In this document: positions 1-8,891 of the stretch, piece by piece
Numbering within the stretch: the stretch's first letter is position 1
Layout: every line of letters starts with the position of its first letter
Made by a program: the position numbers and the translations under genes
Notes under the pieces: generated by a model
What the model was told of the DNA's origin: nothing
Database searches by the model: none
The model's input: the letters and a program-made list of their open reading frames with translations, nothing else
Origin: Dyella flava
Lineage (GTDB): Bacteria; Pseudomonadota; Gammaproteobacteria; Xanthomonadales; Rhodanobacteraceae
DNA: 64,000 nt
Assembly (NCBI RefSeq): GCF_016904955.1
Contig: NZ_JADIKE010000039.1
Coordinates: 434,001-498,000, forward strand
Direction: 5' to 3'

Positions 1-2
1 CC

Positions 3-512
3 AACCAGGAATCCGGCGCGGCCTTCAACGCCGTTACGTATCGCGTGCTCGACGCCTATCTCAACCCCGGCAGCAAGACCGATTGGGCCGCGGTGTACGA
101 CAAGGCCGTGCAGCACGCGCATAGCGATGCCGACGACAGCTGGAAGAAGCACGAAGCCGCACGTGATCCGAACAGCAAGCCTTCGCTGCCGCTGGCCGAT
201 TATGTGGGCACGTATCGTGATCCGTGGTATGGCGACATCATCATCAGCAACGAAGGCGGCAAGCTGCGTTTGCGCTTCAGCAAGACCAGGCAATTGATCG
301 GCACGATGGAGCCCTGGCAGCACGACACCTTTATCGTGCGGTGGGACGATCGTGCGTTGAATGCCGACGCCTTCGTCAACTTTGCGCTCGATGTCGATGG
401 ACATGTGCGCGAAGTACGCATGGAGCCGATCTCGCCGTTGACCGATTTCAGTTTCGATTTCCAGGATTTGCGACTGGTGCCGCTGAAGGATGCGGAAGCC
501 AAGGCGGAGTAG
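3..512 (+). CDS. Serine hydrolase (beta-lactamase family), C-terminal part
   Basis: The gene enters the window already open; the frame runs from base 3 with no start in view, so only about 169 C-terminal residues are seen. They hold a DUF3471-type beta-rich domain: a YVGTYRDPWYGDI strand near the middle, a WQHDTF motif, and the terminal SPLTDFSFDFQDL signature that closes many penicillin-binding-protein-like serine hydrolases. The catalytic SxxK domain must lie upstream of the window. The likely role is hydrolysis of a peptide or ester outside the cytoplasm; the substrate cannot be told. A perfect 10-bp inverted repeat (539-548 with 560-569) follows the stop. Confidence 0.8.
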   Translation, partial: NQESGAAFNAVTYRVLDAYLNPGSKTDWAAVYDKAVQHAHSDADDSWKKHEAARDPNSKPSLPLADYVGTYRDPWYGDIIISNEGGKLRLRFSKTRQLIGTMEPWQHDTFIVRWDDRALNADAFVNFALDVDGHVREVRMEPISPLTDFSFDFQDLRLVPLKDAEAKAE

Positions 513-538
513 GTGGCATTTTGCGGGCAGGTCGCAAA

Positions 539-569
539 AGCTCGTCGTCCCGTGCCGGAACGACGAGCT
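539..569. repeat. REP-like hairpin
   Basis: AGCTCGTCGT (539-548) pairs perfectly with ACGACGAGCT (560-569) around an 11-base loop. There is no T-tract, so it is more like a REP palindrome than an intrinsic terminator. Its CGTCGTCCCG core also occurs in the inverted repeat at 16300-16400. Confidence 0.5.
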
Positions 570-616
570 GGACTGGCCGGTTGGGGGTATCTACGCAAGT
601 ACACGGGGAGCTAGTC

Positions 617-2257
617 ATGCACCAACGTCCATTTGTCTTCTCTGCATTGCTCGCCATCGGCGCGCTGGCCGGCGTTTATGGCTGCGCACAGAAAGAAGAG
701 GCAAACGTTCCCGCCCATCGCTTTTTCCACGTGCAGCTCGGTGCGAATGAAAAACAACCGGTATCCGGCCGCCTGCTGCTGTTTGCGATGAATGCCGCAG
801 CGGCCAAGGCACAGTCGAAGGGTGGCACTGTCACGGACATCGATGCCGATCCTTTCCATCCGACGCAGACCTCGATCGCCGCCGAGAACATCGATCGCCT
901 GACACCTGGCGAGATGGTGGATATCGATGCTGATCACGTGGCCTATCCCGCAGCGTGGTCGGCATTGCCAGCGGGTGATTACGTCGTGCAGGCGGTGCTC
1001 GATGTCGGGCACGATTACAACTACCTGGGGCGTACTGCGGGAGACATCGTCAGTAAGGTGGTAACGGTGCATTTGCCCGACAACGCGATTCCCACGCTGA
1101 CACTCGACCAAACCGTACCTAGCCAGGATCCATGGAAACTGCCGGACTCCATGCCTGCGCCCTTGCGTCAAGCGGCCGCGGCAGCCGAGCAACATTCGCA
1201 ACTCATCGATTTTGTCAGTCCTTCGTTGACGGCATTCTGGGGGCGGCCCATCCATATGCTTGGGCGTGTGTTGCTGCCGCCCGGTTACGATGCGTCGTCC
1301 GACCAGCGTTATCCGACGGTGTATTTCACGCATGGTTTCGGCGGCAACAACGACCGGTTCGGGCGTGTGATGGCTTATGTCGAGGCCGGCATGGCGAGTG
1401 GGCAGATGCCGCCGATGATCTGGGTGTTTCTCGATGAATCCAGCGCCACCGGCACGCACGAGTTTGCCGACTCGGTCAACAACGGACCATGGGGACAGGC
1501 GCTGACCACCGAGCTGATTCCTTATCTGGAATCGCACTACAAGATGGATGGCGATGCAAACGGGCGCTTCCTCAATGGCCACTCATCCGGCGGTTGGGCA
1601 ACGCTGTGGTTGCAGACGCGCTACCCGCAGATCTTCGGCGGCACCTGGTCGACGTCGCCCGATCCCAGCGACTTCCATGATTTCACCGGCCCGGATCTGT
1701 ACGCGCCGCATGCGAACGTCTATCACAAGCCGGATGGCACGCCATGGCCGCTGGTGCGTGACAAAGGCCAGGTGCTCGGTACGTTCGAGCAGTTCGCGAA
1801 GATGGAACGCGTGCTGGGTCCGTACGGCGGCCAGATGGCCTCGTTCGAGTGGGTGTTCTCGCCGCGCGGTAAGGACGGCCGGCCGGAGCAGTTGTTCAAT
1901 CGCGATACCGGCGATGTTGATCCGGCGGTATTGGCTTACTGGAGTGATCACTACGACATCGCCTATCGGCTGCAAAACAACTGGCCGGCATTGAAGCCGG
2001 ACCTGGACGGCAAGATTCATCTGTATGTGGGCACGGCCGACACCTTCTATCTGGATGGCGCGGCCCACCGCCTGAAAGCAGTGCTGGATGGCCTCCATGC
2101 GCATGCCGAATTCCGTTTTATCCCCGGCCGCACTCATTTCGATTTGTATAAGGTCGGTGACGATCCCTACGCGCTGCTGAAGCAGATCAGCTGGTCCATG
2201 TACGCCGTGGCCCGGCCGGATACCAAGTTGAAACCGGCCGTAAACCAGGCCCCTTGA
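617..2257 (+). CDS. Exported lipoprotein-like esterase, alpha/beta hydrolase (esterase D family)
   Basis: 546 residues. The ATG at 617 is preferred over earlier in-frame starts because it begins a signal peptide (MHQRPFVFSALLAIGALAG) ending in a Cys at residue 23, a near-lipobox. The second half is an alpha/beta hydrolase of the enterochelin esterase/esterase D type: strand-turn motif VYFTHGFGG, nucleophile elbow GHSSGG (catalytic Ser), and a late GRTHFDL segment that probably supplies the catalytic His. The N-terminal 250 residues form an extra beta-rich domain common in this group. Probably a periplasmic or outer-membrane-anchored esterase; the substrate is unknown. The gene stands alone and ends at a strong terminator. 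Confidence 0.75.
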   Translation: MHQRPFVFSALLAIGALAGVYGCAQKEEANVPAHRFFHVQLGANEKQPVSGRLLLFAMNAAAAKAQSKGGTVTDIDADPFHPTQTSIAAENIDRLTPGEMVDIDADHVAYPAAWSALPAGDYVVQAVLDVGHDYNYLGRTAGDIVSKVVTVHLPDNAIPTLTLDQTVPSQDPWKLPDSMPAPLRQAAAAAEQHSQLIDFVSPSLTAFWGRPIHMLGRVLLPPGYDASSDQRYPTVYFTHGFGGNNDRFGRVMAYVEAGMASGQMPPMIWVFLDESSATGTHEFADSVNNGPWGQALTTELIPYLESHYKMDGDANGRFLNGHSSGGWATLWLQTRYPQIFGGTWSTSPDPSDFHDFTGPDLYAPHANVYHKPDGTPWPLVRDKGQVLGTFEQFAKMERVLGPYGGQMASFEWVFSPRGKDGRPEQLFNRDTGDVDPAVLAYWSDHYDIAYRLQNNWPALKPDLDGKIHLYVGTADTFYLDGAAHRLKAVLDGLHAHAEFRFIPGRTHFDLYKVGDDPYALLKQISWSMYAVARPDTKLKPAVNQAP

Positions 2258-2267
2258 GCAACCCGGG

Positions 2268-2302
2268 ACCGGGCTGGCCGGTGTGTCGGCCAGCCGGTTT
2301 TC
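2268..2302 (+). terminator. Rho-independent terminator after the esterase gene
   Basis: GGCTGGCCG (2272-2280) pairs with CGGCCAGCC (2287-2295) across a 6-base loop, extended by an outer ACC/GGT pairing, and followed by TTTT. Confidence 0.75.
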
Positions 2303-2443
2303 AGGCATAGTTATCGCGGCAAACGCTGTAGGTGCATGGCGTTTGAGGGTGTCGTTTCATGCCGAGGCGACACGTCGGGAACCGCGTTCATCAAGGACGG
2401 CGCGCTTCCTGTATCGGGGCATTTCAAGTGGGAGGGATTCACG

Positions 2444-2938
2444 ATGAAATCATTTGGGTTGATCGCAGTGCTGGCAGCCGCTGTGATGGCTGCTCCGGGT
2501 GTCTATGCGCAATCAGCCGCACCGGCGGCGGGTAGCACGATGACCGTAACGTGCAACGACGGTACGACGCAGACGGTTTCCACCACCAAGGGTGCCTGTC
2601 ACGGGCACAAGGGCATCAACAAGTCAGCGAGCGGTTCGTCCGGCTCCAGCTCAGGCAGCAGTTCGAGTAGCGGTTCGAGCAGCAACTCATCGTCGGCCGC
2701 TGCGGCACCGACTGCTGCCAGCAAGTCGACTGCGTCCTCGAGCAAGTCCGCTCCGGCAGCCACGCCGGCAGCAGGTGGCGGTCCCGGTCAGGTTTGGGTG
2801 AACACCGGCTCGAAGACCAAGGTGTATCACTGTCAGGGCAGCAAGTGGTATGGCACGACCAAGCAGGGCAAGTACATGAGTACGTCTGACGCGCAGGCGG
2901 CCGGTTATCACGCTGCCAAGAACGAGAAGTGCTCGTAA
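2444..2938 (+). CDS. Exported Ser-rich small protein with DUF3761-like and C-terminal YHCxGSKWYG domains
   Basis: 164 residues. The ATG at 2444 is chosen over one at 2336 because GGAGGG lies 7 bases before it and a clear signal peptide follows (MKSFGLIAVLAAAVMAAPGVYAQ). The mature protein has a short Cys-containing segment (VTCNDGTTQTVS, GACHGHKG) like DUF3761, a low-complexity Ser/Ala linker of about 60 residues, and a C-terminal module with VWVNTGSKTKVYHC, KWYG and a terminal ..NEKCS, a pattern found in small secreted proteins of many bacteria. The function is unknown. The four Cys residues could form disulfides in the periplasm. A strong terminator follows 30 bases downstream. Confidence 0.7.
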   Translation: MKSFGLIAVLAAAVMAAPGVYAQSAAPAAGSTMTVTCNDGTTQTVSTTKGACHGHKGINKSASGSSGSSSGSSSSSGSSSNSSSAAAAPTAASKSTASSSKSAPAATPAAGGGPGQVWVNTGSKTKVYHCQGSKWYGTTKQGKYMSTSDAQAAGYHAAKNEKCS

Positions 2939-2968
2939 TGCAAGGTTTCAAAAGGTAGTTTCCGACAA

Positions 2969-2997
2969 CGGGCCGGTACATGCCGGCCCGTTTTTTT
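2969..2997. terminator. Terminator between convergent genes
   Basis: CGGGCCGG (2969-2976), loop TACATG, CCGGCCCG (2983-2990), then seven T. It ends the Ser-rich protein gene on the plus strand. The convergent VOC gene stops at 3001, so the stem could also slow its transcript. Confidence 0.9.
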
Positions 2998-3000
2998 ATC

Positions 3001-3426
3001 TCAGGGCGTTTGCCACGGGTTGTAGCTGCCGAACCACCACAGGTGGCCTTCCGGATCACGGCAGCCATAACCGGCGCCGCCATAATCCTTCTCCGCATAT
3101 TCGTCGATGATCACCGCGCCAGCGGCTTTGGCGCGCTCGTAGTGCGCCTTGCAATCGGTCACGGTAACGGCCGAGCATTGTGTTTCGCGGCCCTGGATTT
3201 CATCCGGTTGCGCCATGTATCGGCCAATACCTTCCGGATGGGTGTCGCTGAGCATCACCATGCCGGTTCCGAAAGTGAGTTGCGCGTGCATGACGCGCCC
3301 CTTGTCATCCTCATACACCGCCTGCTTTTCGAAGCCGAAGGCGTTGCAAAGCCAGTCGATCGCCGCGTGGGCGTTACGGTAACGCAGCGCGGGAATGATG
3401 GTGCTGCCGTGATGGGGCTGGTTCAT
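3001..3426 (-). CDS. VOC (glyoxalase/bleomycin-resistance fold) family protein
   Basis: 141 residues with the PhnB-like VOC layout: an N-terminal IIPALRYRNAHAAIDWLCNA segment, a central VMHAQLTFGTGMVMLSD strand, and the closing DPEGHLWWFGSY motif. VOC proteins are small metal-binding enzymes or binding proteins of varied function, so the substrate is open. It is the last gene of a minus-strand set after a MscS-type channel and an AraC regulator, 99 bases beyond the AraC stop, and could be a target of that regulator. Confidence 0.85.
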   Translation of the reverse strand: MNQPHHGSTIIPALRYRNAHAAIDWLCNAFGFEKQAVYEDDKGRVMHAQLTFGTGMVMLSDTHPEGIGRYMAQPDEIQGRETQCSAVTVTDCKAHYERAKAAGAVIIDEYAEKDYGGAGYGCRDPEGHLWWFGSYNPWQTP

Positions 3427-3525
3427 GGCATGGCATCTCGCTGGGATGGTTGCTTAAGCCTAAGACGTCGGCATGGCTCACGTCTTGTAGATTTTTTTGA
3501 GCGGCCAGGAGCCATCCGGCTGCGT

Positions 3526-4338
3526 TCAGAGCGACAAATGGTTGAGGTATGGCCCACGCAGGGCGGCAAACTCGGAGGGCGTGATGCCGGAGAAACGGCG
3601 GAATTCGTGGCTCAGATGCGCCTGATCGCAATAGCCGCCTTCGACCGCAAGACGTGCCCAATCCAGCTGTTGCACGGGATAAGCCATGTCGACCACGGCA
3701 CGAAAGCGCATCAGGCGTGCGTATTGCTTGGCGGTCATGCCTGCGTGGCGGCGGAACAGCAGTCCGAAGCGATGGGCGGAATAACCGCTGTCGCGTTGCA
3801 GGCGTCCGATGGAAGGTACATCCGGTATGCGGGCCAGCGCGGCAATGGCGTGCATGATGGTGGCGTCCCATGACGGTTCCGCCGTCAGCTGCAGCAGCCA
3901 TTGCTCCAGCAACGCCAGCCGCTCCACCGGCGCTGCCGTTTCCAACAGACGCTGGCGCAATCGTTGCGCGCGCAAGCCGAACATATCTTCGAGATTGATA
4001 TCGTGCCGGGTGAGTTCTTCCGCATTCAGTCCGATCAGGGCATGTGCGCCGCCAGGGCGGAAATTCACACCTATCACGCGTACCTGTTCGGCGGTATCGA
4101 TGATGCAGCTTTGCCGGTACGGCCCGCCGATGACACTGCCGGATGCGCGTATGCACTGGCGCGTGCCGTCATCGCGATAGACCCGGGTTTCATCCTCCAG
4201 CAGATTGATGATCAGGCTGGTGGAAGGATTGGGCAGGATGCGCTCGTAGCGGAATTCGCCCGCCGGCATGTCCCAGTCCCAGATGGCTTCGATGATGGCA
4301 GCCAGCGGTGGGGCAGGGACGATGCGTAGCAGGCCCAT
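3526..4338 (-). CDS. AraC family transcriptional regulator
   Basis: 270 residues. The N-terminal half is a DUF6597-like cupin-type sensing domain (MGLLRIVPAPPLAAIIEAIW, then ERILPNPSTSLIINL). The C-terminal 100 residues carry two helix-turn-helix motifs, with the family signature GYCDQAHLSHEFRRFSGITPSEF near the end split over residues about 230-255. The start lies 4 bases after the stop of the upstream MscS-like gene, so the two are probably co-transcribed. Its effector is not evident from sequence. Confidence 0.9.
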   Translation of the reverse strand: MGLLRIVPAPPLAAIIEAIWDWDMPAGEFRYERILPNPSTSLIINLLEDETRVYRDDGTRQCIRASGSVIGGPYRQSCIIDTAEQVRVIGVNFRPGGAHALIGLNAEELTRHDINLEDMFGLRAQRLRQRLLETAAPVERLALLEQWLLQLTAEPSWDATIMHAIAALARIPDVPSIGRLQRDSGYSAHRFGLLFRRHAGMTAKQYARLMRFRAVVDMAYPVQQLDWARLAVEGGYCDQAHLSHEFRRFSGITPSEFAALRGPYLNHLSL

Positions 4339-4342
4339 ACGA

Positions 4343-6769
4343 TTATCCGGGTGCGTCTTCGCCCAACGGGCCGAGGTTGCGCACGATCATGCTTTGCGGC
4401 GTAGACAGCGGCAGCTGCGCCTTTTCCAGGCGCGCCAGCAGGTCGAACAGCAGTTCGCTTTTTATCCCGGATGCTTCGCGCGGACTGCGCACGTACGCTA
4501 CGCCGCTAAAGCTCATCGCGGTGCTGGTGATGTCGTCCAGTGTGACGTAGGGGGCCGGCGTTTCGAGGGTCGCGTTGTTGTCGTTCAGCGCCTCCAGCAT
4601 GATTTCGCGCATCTTGGCGGCATCCGTACCCAGCGGCATGGGCAAGGTGATTTTCACGCGGCCCAGCGCATTGCCGTGGGTGACGTTGCGCAGGTTCTGG
4701 GTGATGAACTGGGAGTTCGGCACGATCATGGTCGAGCGATCCCACAGCTGGATTTCCGTGGCGCGCACATTGATGCGTTTCACGTCGCCCTCCACGCCGG
4801 ACATGCTCACCCAGTCACCGACCTTCACCGGTTGCTCGGCCAGCAGGATCAATCCCGAAATAAAGTTCGAGACGATCGCCTGCAAACCAAAACCAATACC
4901 TACCGACAGCGCACTGGCGATCCAGGTCAGGCTTTGCAGGCTGACGTCCGCAGTCTTCAGCGCCAGCGCAAAGACGATCACCACCGCCACGTAGTTGAGC
5001 AGCGTGACGATCGACATCTGCATGCCAAGATCGAACTTGGTCTTCGGCAACAGCTGTTCCGACAGCCAGCGCTTGATGATGCGCACCACCATCAGGCCAA
5101 CCACGAAGACGATCAGCGCATTGAAAATCGCGCCGGGCTTGATGGTCAGCTGGCCAACCTTGAGCCCGACGAAAACATTGCCGATGTGCGAGAACAGATC
5201 GTTCGGGCCGCCGCCAAATGGCATCAGCAGGGTACCCACGGCCACCATCAGCAACAGCACGCGGCATAGCGCCGACAGCACCGTCGAGGATTGCTCCAGT
5301 GCGCTGGGCGAAATGTTGAAGGCCGATTGCAGTTTCTGGCCGCTTCGTCCCTTGGGATTGAGCACGGTTTCGAACAGATCGTGTTGCAGATGCGTGAGTA
5401 TGTACAGCGACGACACGATCATGCCGATCCACAGCATCTGCCAGGAAATGAAAAAGGCAAACGCGATATAGCCGGTGAAGACCGCCAGCCATGCAATGAC
5501 CACGGCCAGCGTCGCCAGCCCGGCAAGCGCGCCGACCCATAACGGATGCTTTGCCTGGTGGTGTTGATGATCGTGACTGCGTTTGATGCGCTTGACGCGC
5601 ATCAGCGCGGTGCCGATCAGTCCGCTGATCAGCAGTGCCAGCAGTGCGCGTGTGCAGACAGCAGCGGGCAGACTGGTGCCGGCAGTGCTGTTCAAATGTT
5701 CAAGTACGCCCAGCAGCAGGAATGCGCCACCCAGCAACCACGGGAACCAGCGCAGCGCGTGCGCTGTGCGATCCAGCAAGTTGGGCAGTCGCCAGGACGG
5801 GTGATGGAAAGAGAGCAGGGCGCGTCCAAGACCCGCGACAAACGCGGAGAAGAAGGCTGAGCGCACGATCGCCTGCGCCAGCGCGTCCAGGTCATCATCA
5901 AGCGTGTCGTTCCAGTTGAGGCCCTGGTGGACCAGCCAGAACGCCAGGCCGATCGACAGCGTGACGGTAAGCGTGAAGATCAACGCCAGGGCGCTGCGCC
6001 GGAAATGCCCTTCGGGCATGAAGCGGCGGGCTATGACCAACGTAAGGCGCTCGGCGAGCCAGCGGCCCGGCACGATCAACAGCACCGCACCGATCAGGCA
6101 CAGCAGAAACGGCGTGCGACTGTCCGGCTGCCAGGCGGTGCTGATGCCATCGGCCAGCCGGCCGCCAATGCGCTTCAGGTGGGCCATGTCGTCGGGGAAC
6201 GACTTCACCACGTCAGACCAGAAGTGGATGCTCAGCGGCGAGTCGGCGCGCAGGGTCAGCTGGGTCTGGAATTGCTGGTTGCGCGTTTCGGCAATTTCCG
6301 TGGTCAGCTTGGTCGCATCCTGGCTCAGCAACTGCGCCTGCTTTATCTCGCCGTCCAGCTTGCTCTTGTCGCGTTCGAGCTGACGGCGTTGCTGGCTGAC
6401 TGCTGCCGTTTCCGGTGGCGCGCCAGCTGCCGGAGGAGGGCCGAGCACGGTCAGGCGCGATTGCAGGCTGTCCATCTGCGGCGCCAGCGTCGTCACCCAC
6501 TGATCGGCCTGCTGCTGCACCGTGCCCGCCTGGCTGCGCAGATCACCCACCGGTGCGCCGCTGGCCGACTTGTTGCTCAGCGTGGTCTTGATGGTATCGA
6601 GCTGTTTGCTGAGGTTGACCAGTGCCTGGGCCGGATCTTGAGTGGAACTCGCACTGGCCGGCGCAGAACTGGCCGATGCGGGACTCTGCGCATGGGCGGC
6701 CGAGGCCGCGAAGCCGAGCAGGCTCAGCGCAAGCGAAAGGATCGAAAGCTGACGAATGAAGGTACGCAT
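4343..6769 (-). CDS. Large mechanosensitive channel of the MscS family with DUF3772 N-terminal domain
   Basis: 808 residues from the ATG at 6769. That start is preferred over 6832 because it begins a signal peptide (MRTFIRQLSILSLALSLLG, cleaved near AHAQ). A periplasmic helical domain follows, with long heptad-like Gln/Ala segments and a DUF3772-type region. About ten membrane helices come next, then the MscS pore and beta domain (NFISGLILLAEQPVKVGDWV, DRSTMIVPNS) and an alpha/beta C-terminus. It resembles MscK/YbdG-type giant channels that release solutes under hypo-osmotic stress. The AraC gene is 4 bases downstream, an unusual partner for a channel. Confidence 0.9.
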   Translation of the reverse strand: MRTFIRQLSILSLALSLLGFAASAAHAQSPASASSAPASASSTQDPAQALVNLSKQLDTIKTTLSNKSASGAPVGDLRSQAGTVQQQADQWVTTLAPQMDSLQSRLTVLGPPPAAGAPPETAAVSQQRRQLERDKSKLDGEIKQAQLLSQDATKLTTEIAETRNQQFQTQLTLRADSPLSIHFWSDVVKSFPDDMAHLKRIGGRLADGISTAWQPDSRTPFLLCLIGAVLLIVPGRWLAERLTLVIARRFMPEGHFRRSALALIFTLTVTLSIGLAFWLVHQGLNWNDTLDDDLDALAQAIVRSAFFSAFVAGLGRALLSFHHPSWRLPNLLDRTAHALRWFPWLLGGAFLLLGVLEHLNSTAGTSLPAAVCTRALLALLISGLIGTALMRVKRIKRSHDHQHHQAKHPLWVGALAGLATLAVVIAWLAVFTGYIAFAFFISWQMLWIGMIVSSLYILTHLQHDLFETVLNPKGRSGQKLQSAFNISPSALEQSSTVLSALCRVLLLMVAVGTLLMPFGGGPNDLFSHIGNVFVGLKVGQLTIKPGAIFNALIVFVVGLMVVRIIKRWLSEQLLPKTKFDLGMQMSIVTLLNYVAVVIVFALALKTADVSLQSLTWIASALSVGIGFGLQAIVSNFISGLILLAEQPVKVGDWVSMSGVEGDVKRINVRATEIQLWDRSTMIVPNSQFITQNLRNVTHGNALGRVKITLPMPLGTDAAKMREIMLEALNDNNATLETPAPYVTLDDITSTAMSFSGVAYVRSPREASGIKSELLFDLLARLEKAQLPLSTPQSMIVRNLGPLGEDAPG

Positions 6770-6959
6770 GCTCGGCATCATCCGAATGACGTGCCGTATG
6801 GTCAATTGCCTCTGACCGTATTGGCCGTTCAAGGGTAGTCGGCGTTCAGGCAGGCGCAGTGTATGGAAGAAGCGTGACGAATCGTCAGTGTTTGCTCAGC
6901 TTGTATAGTGTGCGGGCTCAACCCTCTATTCCCGCTGGCCCGCAGACGGGCAGGACGTC

Positions 6960-8804
6960 ATGATCTTTCGCTGGTTCGAATCGCTGATCGACGCCTTCAA
7001 GGAGCCGGTCGACAGCATGCCGCCCAAATCCGTGTGGCGGTTCTATGTGTTCTATCTGCGCCAGGTGTGGCCGGTTTTTGCGGCGGCCATCGTGGTGGGC
7101 TTTGGGGTGGCGCTGGTCGAGGTGTCGCTGTTTGGCTTTATCGGTCGCATCGTGGACATGGCCAAGGGCGCGCCCGGCAAAGCCTTCTTCCAGGCGCATG
7201 GCCACGAACTGTTATGGATGGGCTTCGTGGCCCTGGTGCTGCGCCCGCTGTTCATCAGCGTGCACGATCTGCTGGTGAACCAGGCGGTGGTGCCCAACCT
7301 CACCAATCGCATCCGCTGGCAGAACCATCGCTATGTGATTCGCCAGAGCCTGGGGTTCTTCCAGAACGACTACGCCGGACGCATCGCCAACCGCATCATG
7401 CAGACCGGCGCATCACTGCGCGAATCGGCGGTGCAGATCGTCGACGCGATCTGGTACGTGGCGATCTACACCGGCAGCGCCATTGTGATGTTTGCGCAGG
7501 CCGACATGTGGCTGGCGGCGCCGTTGGTGGTCTGGCTGTTTGCCTACATCGGCACGCTGTATGTCTTCATCCCGCGCACGCGTGAACGCTCGTGGCTGGC
7601 TTCGGAAGCGCGCTCCAAATTGATGGGCCGGATCGTGGATGGCTACAGCAATGTGCTGACCCTCAAGCTGTTTGCCCACACCCAGCGTGAAGAAGCCTAT
7701 GTGGCCGAGGCGATGGAAGAGCAGACACAGAAACTGCGCCGCATGACCCGCCTCACCACCGCGATGGATGCCACCATCACCACGCTCAACGGCTTCCTGA
7801 TCGTCGGCACTTCGGCGCTGGCGGTGTGGCTGTGGAGCGAGGGCAGGGTCACCGTCGGCGCGATTGCGCTTTCCACCGGCCTGGTGATTCGCATCAACAA
7901 CATGTCCGGCTGGATCATGTGGGTGGTCAACGGCATTTTTGAAAATGTCGGCACGGTGCAAGACGGCATCACCACCATCTCCCAGCCACGTACCGTGCAG
8001 GACCGCGAAGGTGCGATGCCGCTGGAAGTGGTGGCTGGCGAGGTGCACTTCGAGGACATCCACTTTCACTACGGCAAGCAGGGCGGCGTGATTGCCGGAC
8101 TGAACCTGTCGGTGCGGCCGGGCGAGAAAATCGGTTTGGTCGGGCCATCCGGCGCCGGCAAATCTACGCTGGTGAACGTGCTGTTGCGCCTGTATGACCT
8201 GGAAGGCGGCCGTATCCGCATCGATGGCACCGATATTTCACAGATAACGCAGGAAAGCCTGCGTTCGCAGATCGGCGTCGTCACCCAAGACACGTCCCTG
8301 CTGCATCGCTCAGTGCGCGACAACCTGCTTTACGGTCGCCCCGATGCCAGTGAGGGGCAGTTGTGGGAAGCGGTGCGCAAGGCGCGCGCCGATGAGTTCA
8401 TTCCCAACCTGATCGACGGCGAAGGCCGCCGCGGCCTGGATGCGCATGTCGGCGAACGCGGCGTGAAACTTTCCGGTGGCCAGCGCCAACGCATCGCCAT
8501 TGCGCGCGTGCTGCTGAAAGATGCGCCGATCCTCGTGCTCGATGAAGCGACTTCTGCACTGGACTCCGAAGTGGAAGCCGCCATCCAGGAAAGCCTGGAG
8601 TTGCTGATGGAAGGCAAGACCGTGATCGCCATCGCGCATCGCCTCTCGACCATCGCGCGCATGGACCGCCTGGTGGTGATGGACAAGGGGCTGGTGGTGG
8701 AAACCGGCACGCACGGGGAGCTGATTGCCCATGACGGCTTGTATGCCAGGTTGTGGCAGCGCCAGACGGGTGGTTTTGTCGCGGCGGATGACGCCCTGGT
8801 GTAA
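6960..8804 (+). CDS. ABC exporter, fused permease and ATPase
   Basis: 614 residues of a half-transporter. Six membrane helices span about residues 30-330, followed by an ATPase domain with Walker A (GPSGAGKST, near residue 398), Q-loop (VTQDTSLL), the ABC signature LSGGQRQRIAIAR, Walker B with ILVLDEATSALD, and the switch His in IAIAHRLST. It should act as a homodimer in the inner membrane exporting a lipid, peptide or drug; the substrate is not evident. The gene is divergent from the MscS-like gene across a 190-base gap and ends at a hairpin. Confidence 0.92.
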   Translation: MIFRWFESLIDAFKEPVDSMPPKSVWRFYVFYLRQVWPVFAAAIVVGFGVALVEVSLFGFIGRIVDMAKGAPGKAFFQAHGHELLWMGFVALVLRPLFISVHDLLVNQAVVPNLTNRIRWQNHRYVIRQSLGFFQNDYAGRIANRIMQTGASLRESAVQIVDAIWYVAIYTGSAIVMFAQADMWLAAPLVVWLFAYIGTLYVFIPRTRERSWLASEARSKLMGRIVDGYSNVLTLKLFAHTQREEAYVAEAMEEQTQKLRRMTRLTTAMDATITTLNGFLIVGTSALAVWLWSEGRVTVGAIALSTGLVIRINNMSGWIMWVVNGIFENVGTVQDGITTISQPRTVQDREGAMPLEVVAGEVHFEDIHFHYGKQGGVIAGLNLSVRPGEKIGLVGPSGAGKSTLVNVLLRLYDLEGGRIRIDGTDISQITQESLRSQIGVVTQDTSLLHRSVRDNLLYGRPDASEGQLWEAVRKARADEFIPNLIDGEGRRGLDAHVGERGVKLSGGQRQRIAIARVLLKDAPILVLDEATSALDSEVEAAIQESLELLMEGKTVIAIAHRLSTIARMDRLVVMDKGLVVETGTHGELIAHDGLYARLWQRQTGGFVAADDALV

Positions 8805-8811
8805 TGCAGAA

Positions 8812-8840
8812 AAGCCGGAGCATGGCGCTCCGGCTTGTTC
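8812..8840. terminator. Bidirectional terminator hairpin
   Basis: AAGCCGGAGC (8812-8821) pairs with GCTCCGGCTT (8827-8836) around a 5-base loop, between the converging ABC exporter and ClC genes. The T-tract is short on the plus side. Confidence 0.7.
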
Positions 8841-8891
8841 GTGCGAGGCTGATGGCCTTGATGCGTTATGGGCATCAGCGTGCCAAACGCA

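Noticed and set aside
224..616. Upstream extension of the esterase frame into the preceding gene
   Set aside because: The extension overlaps the serine hydrolase gene out of frame and lacks any start context; the signal peptide begins at 617.
4268..6838. Open frames antisense to the MscS-like gene
   Set aside because: Gln/Arg/His-rich shadow translations; the membrane protein on the minus strand explains the region fully.
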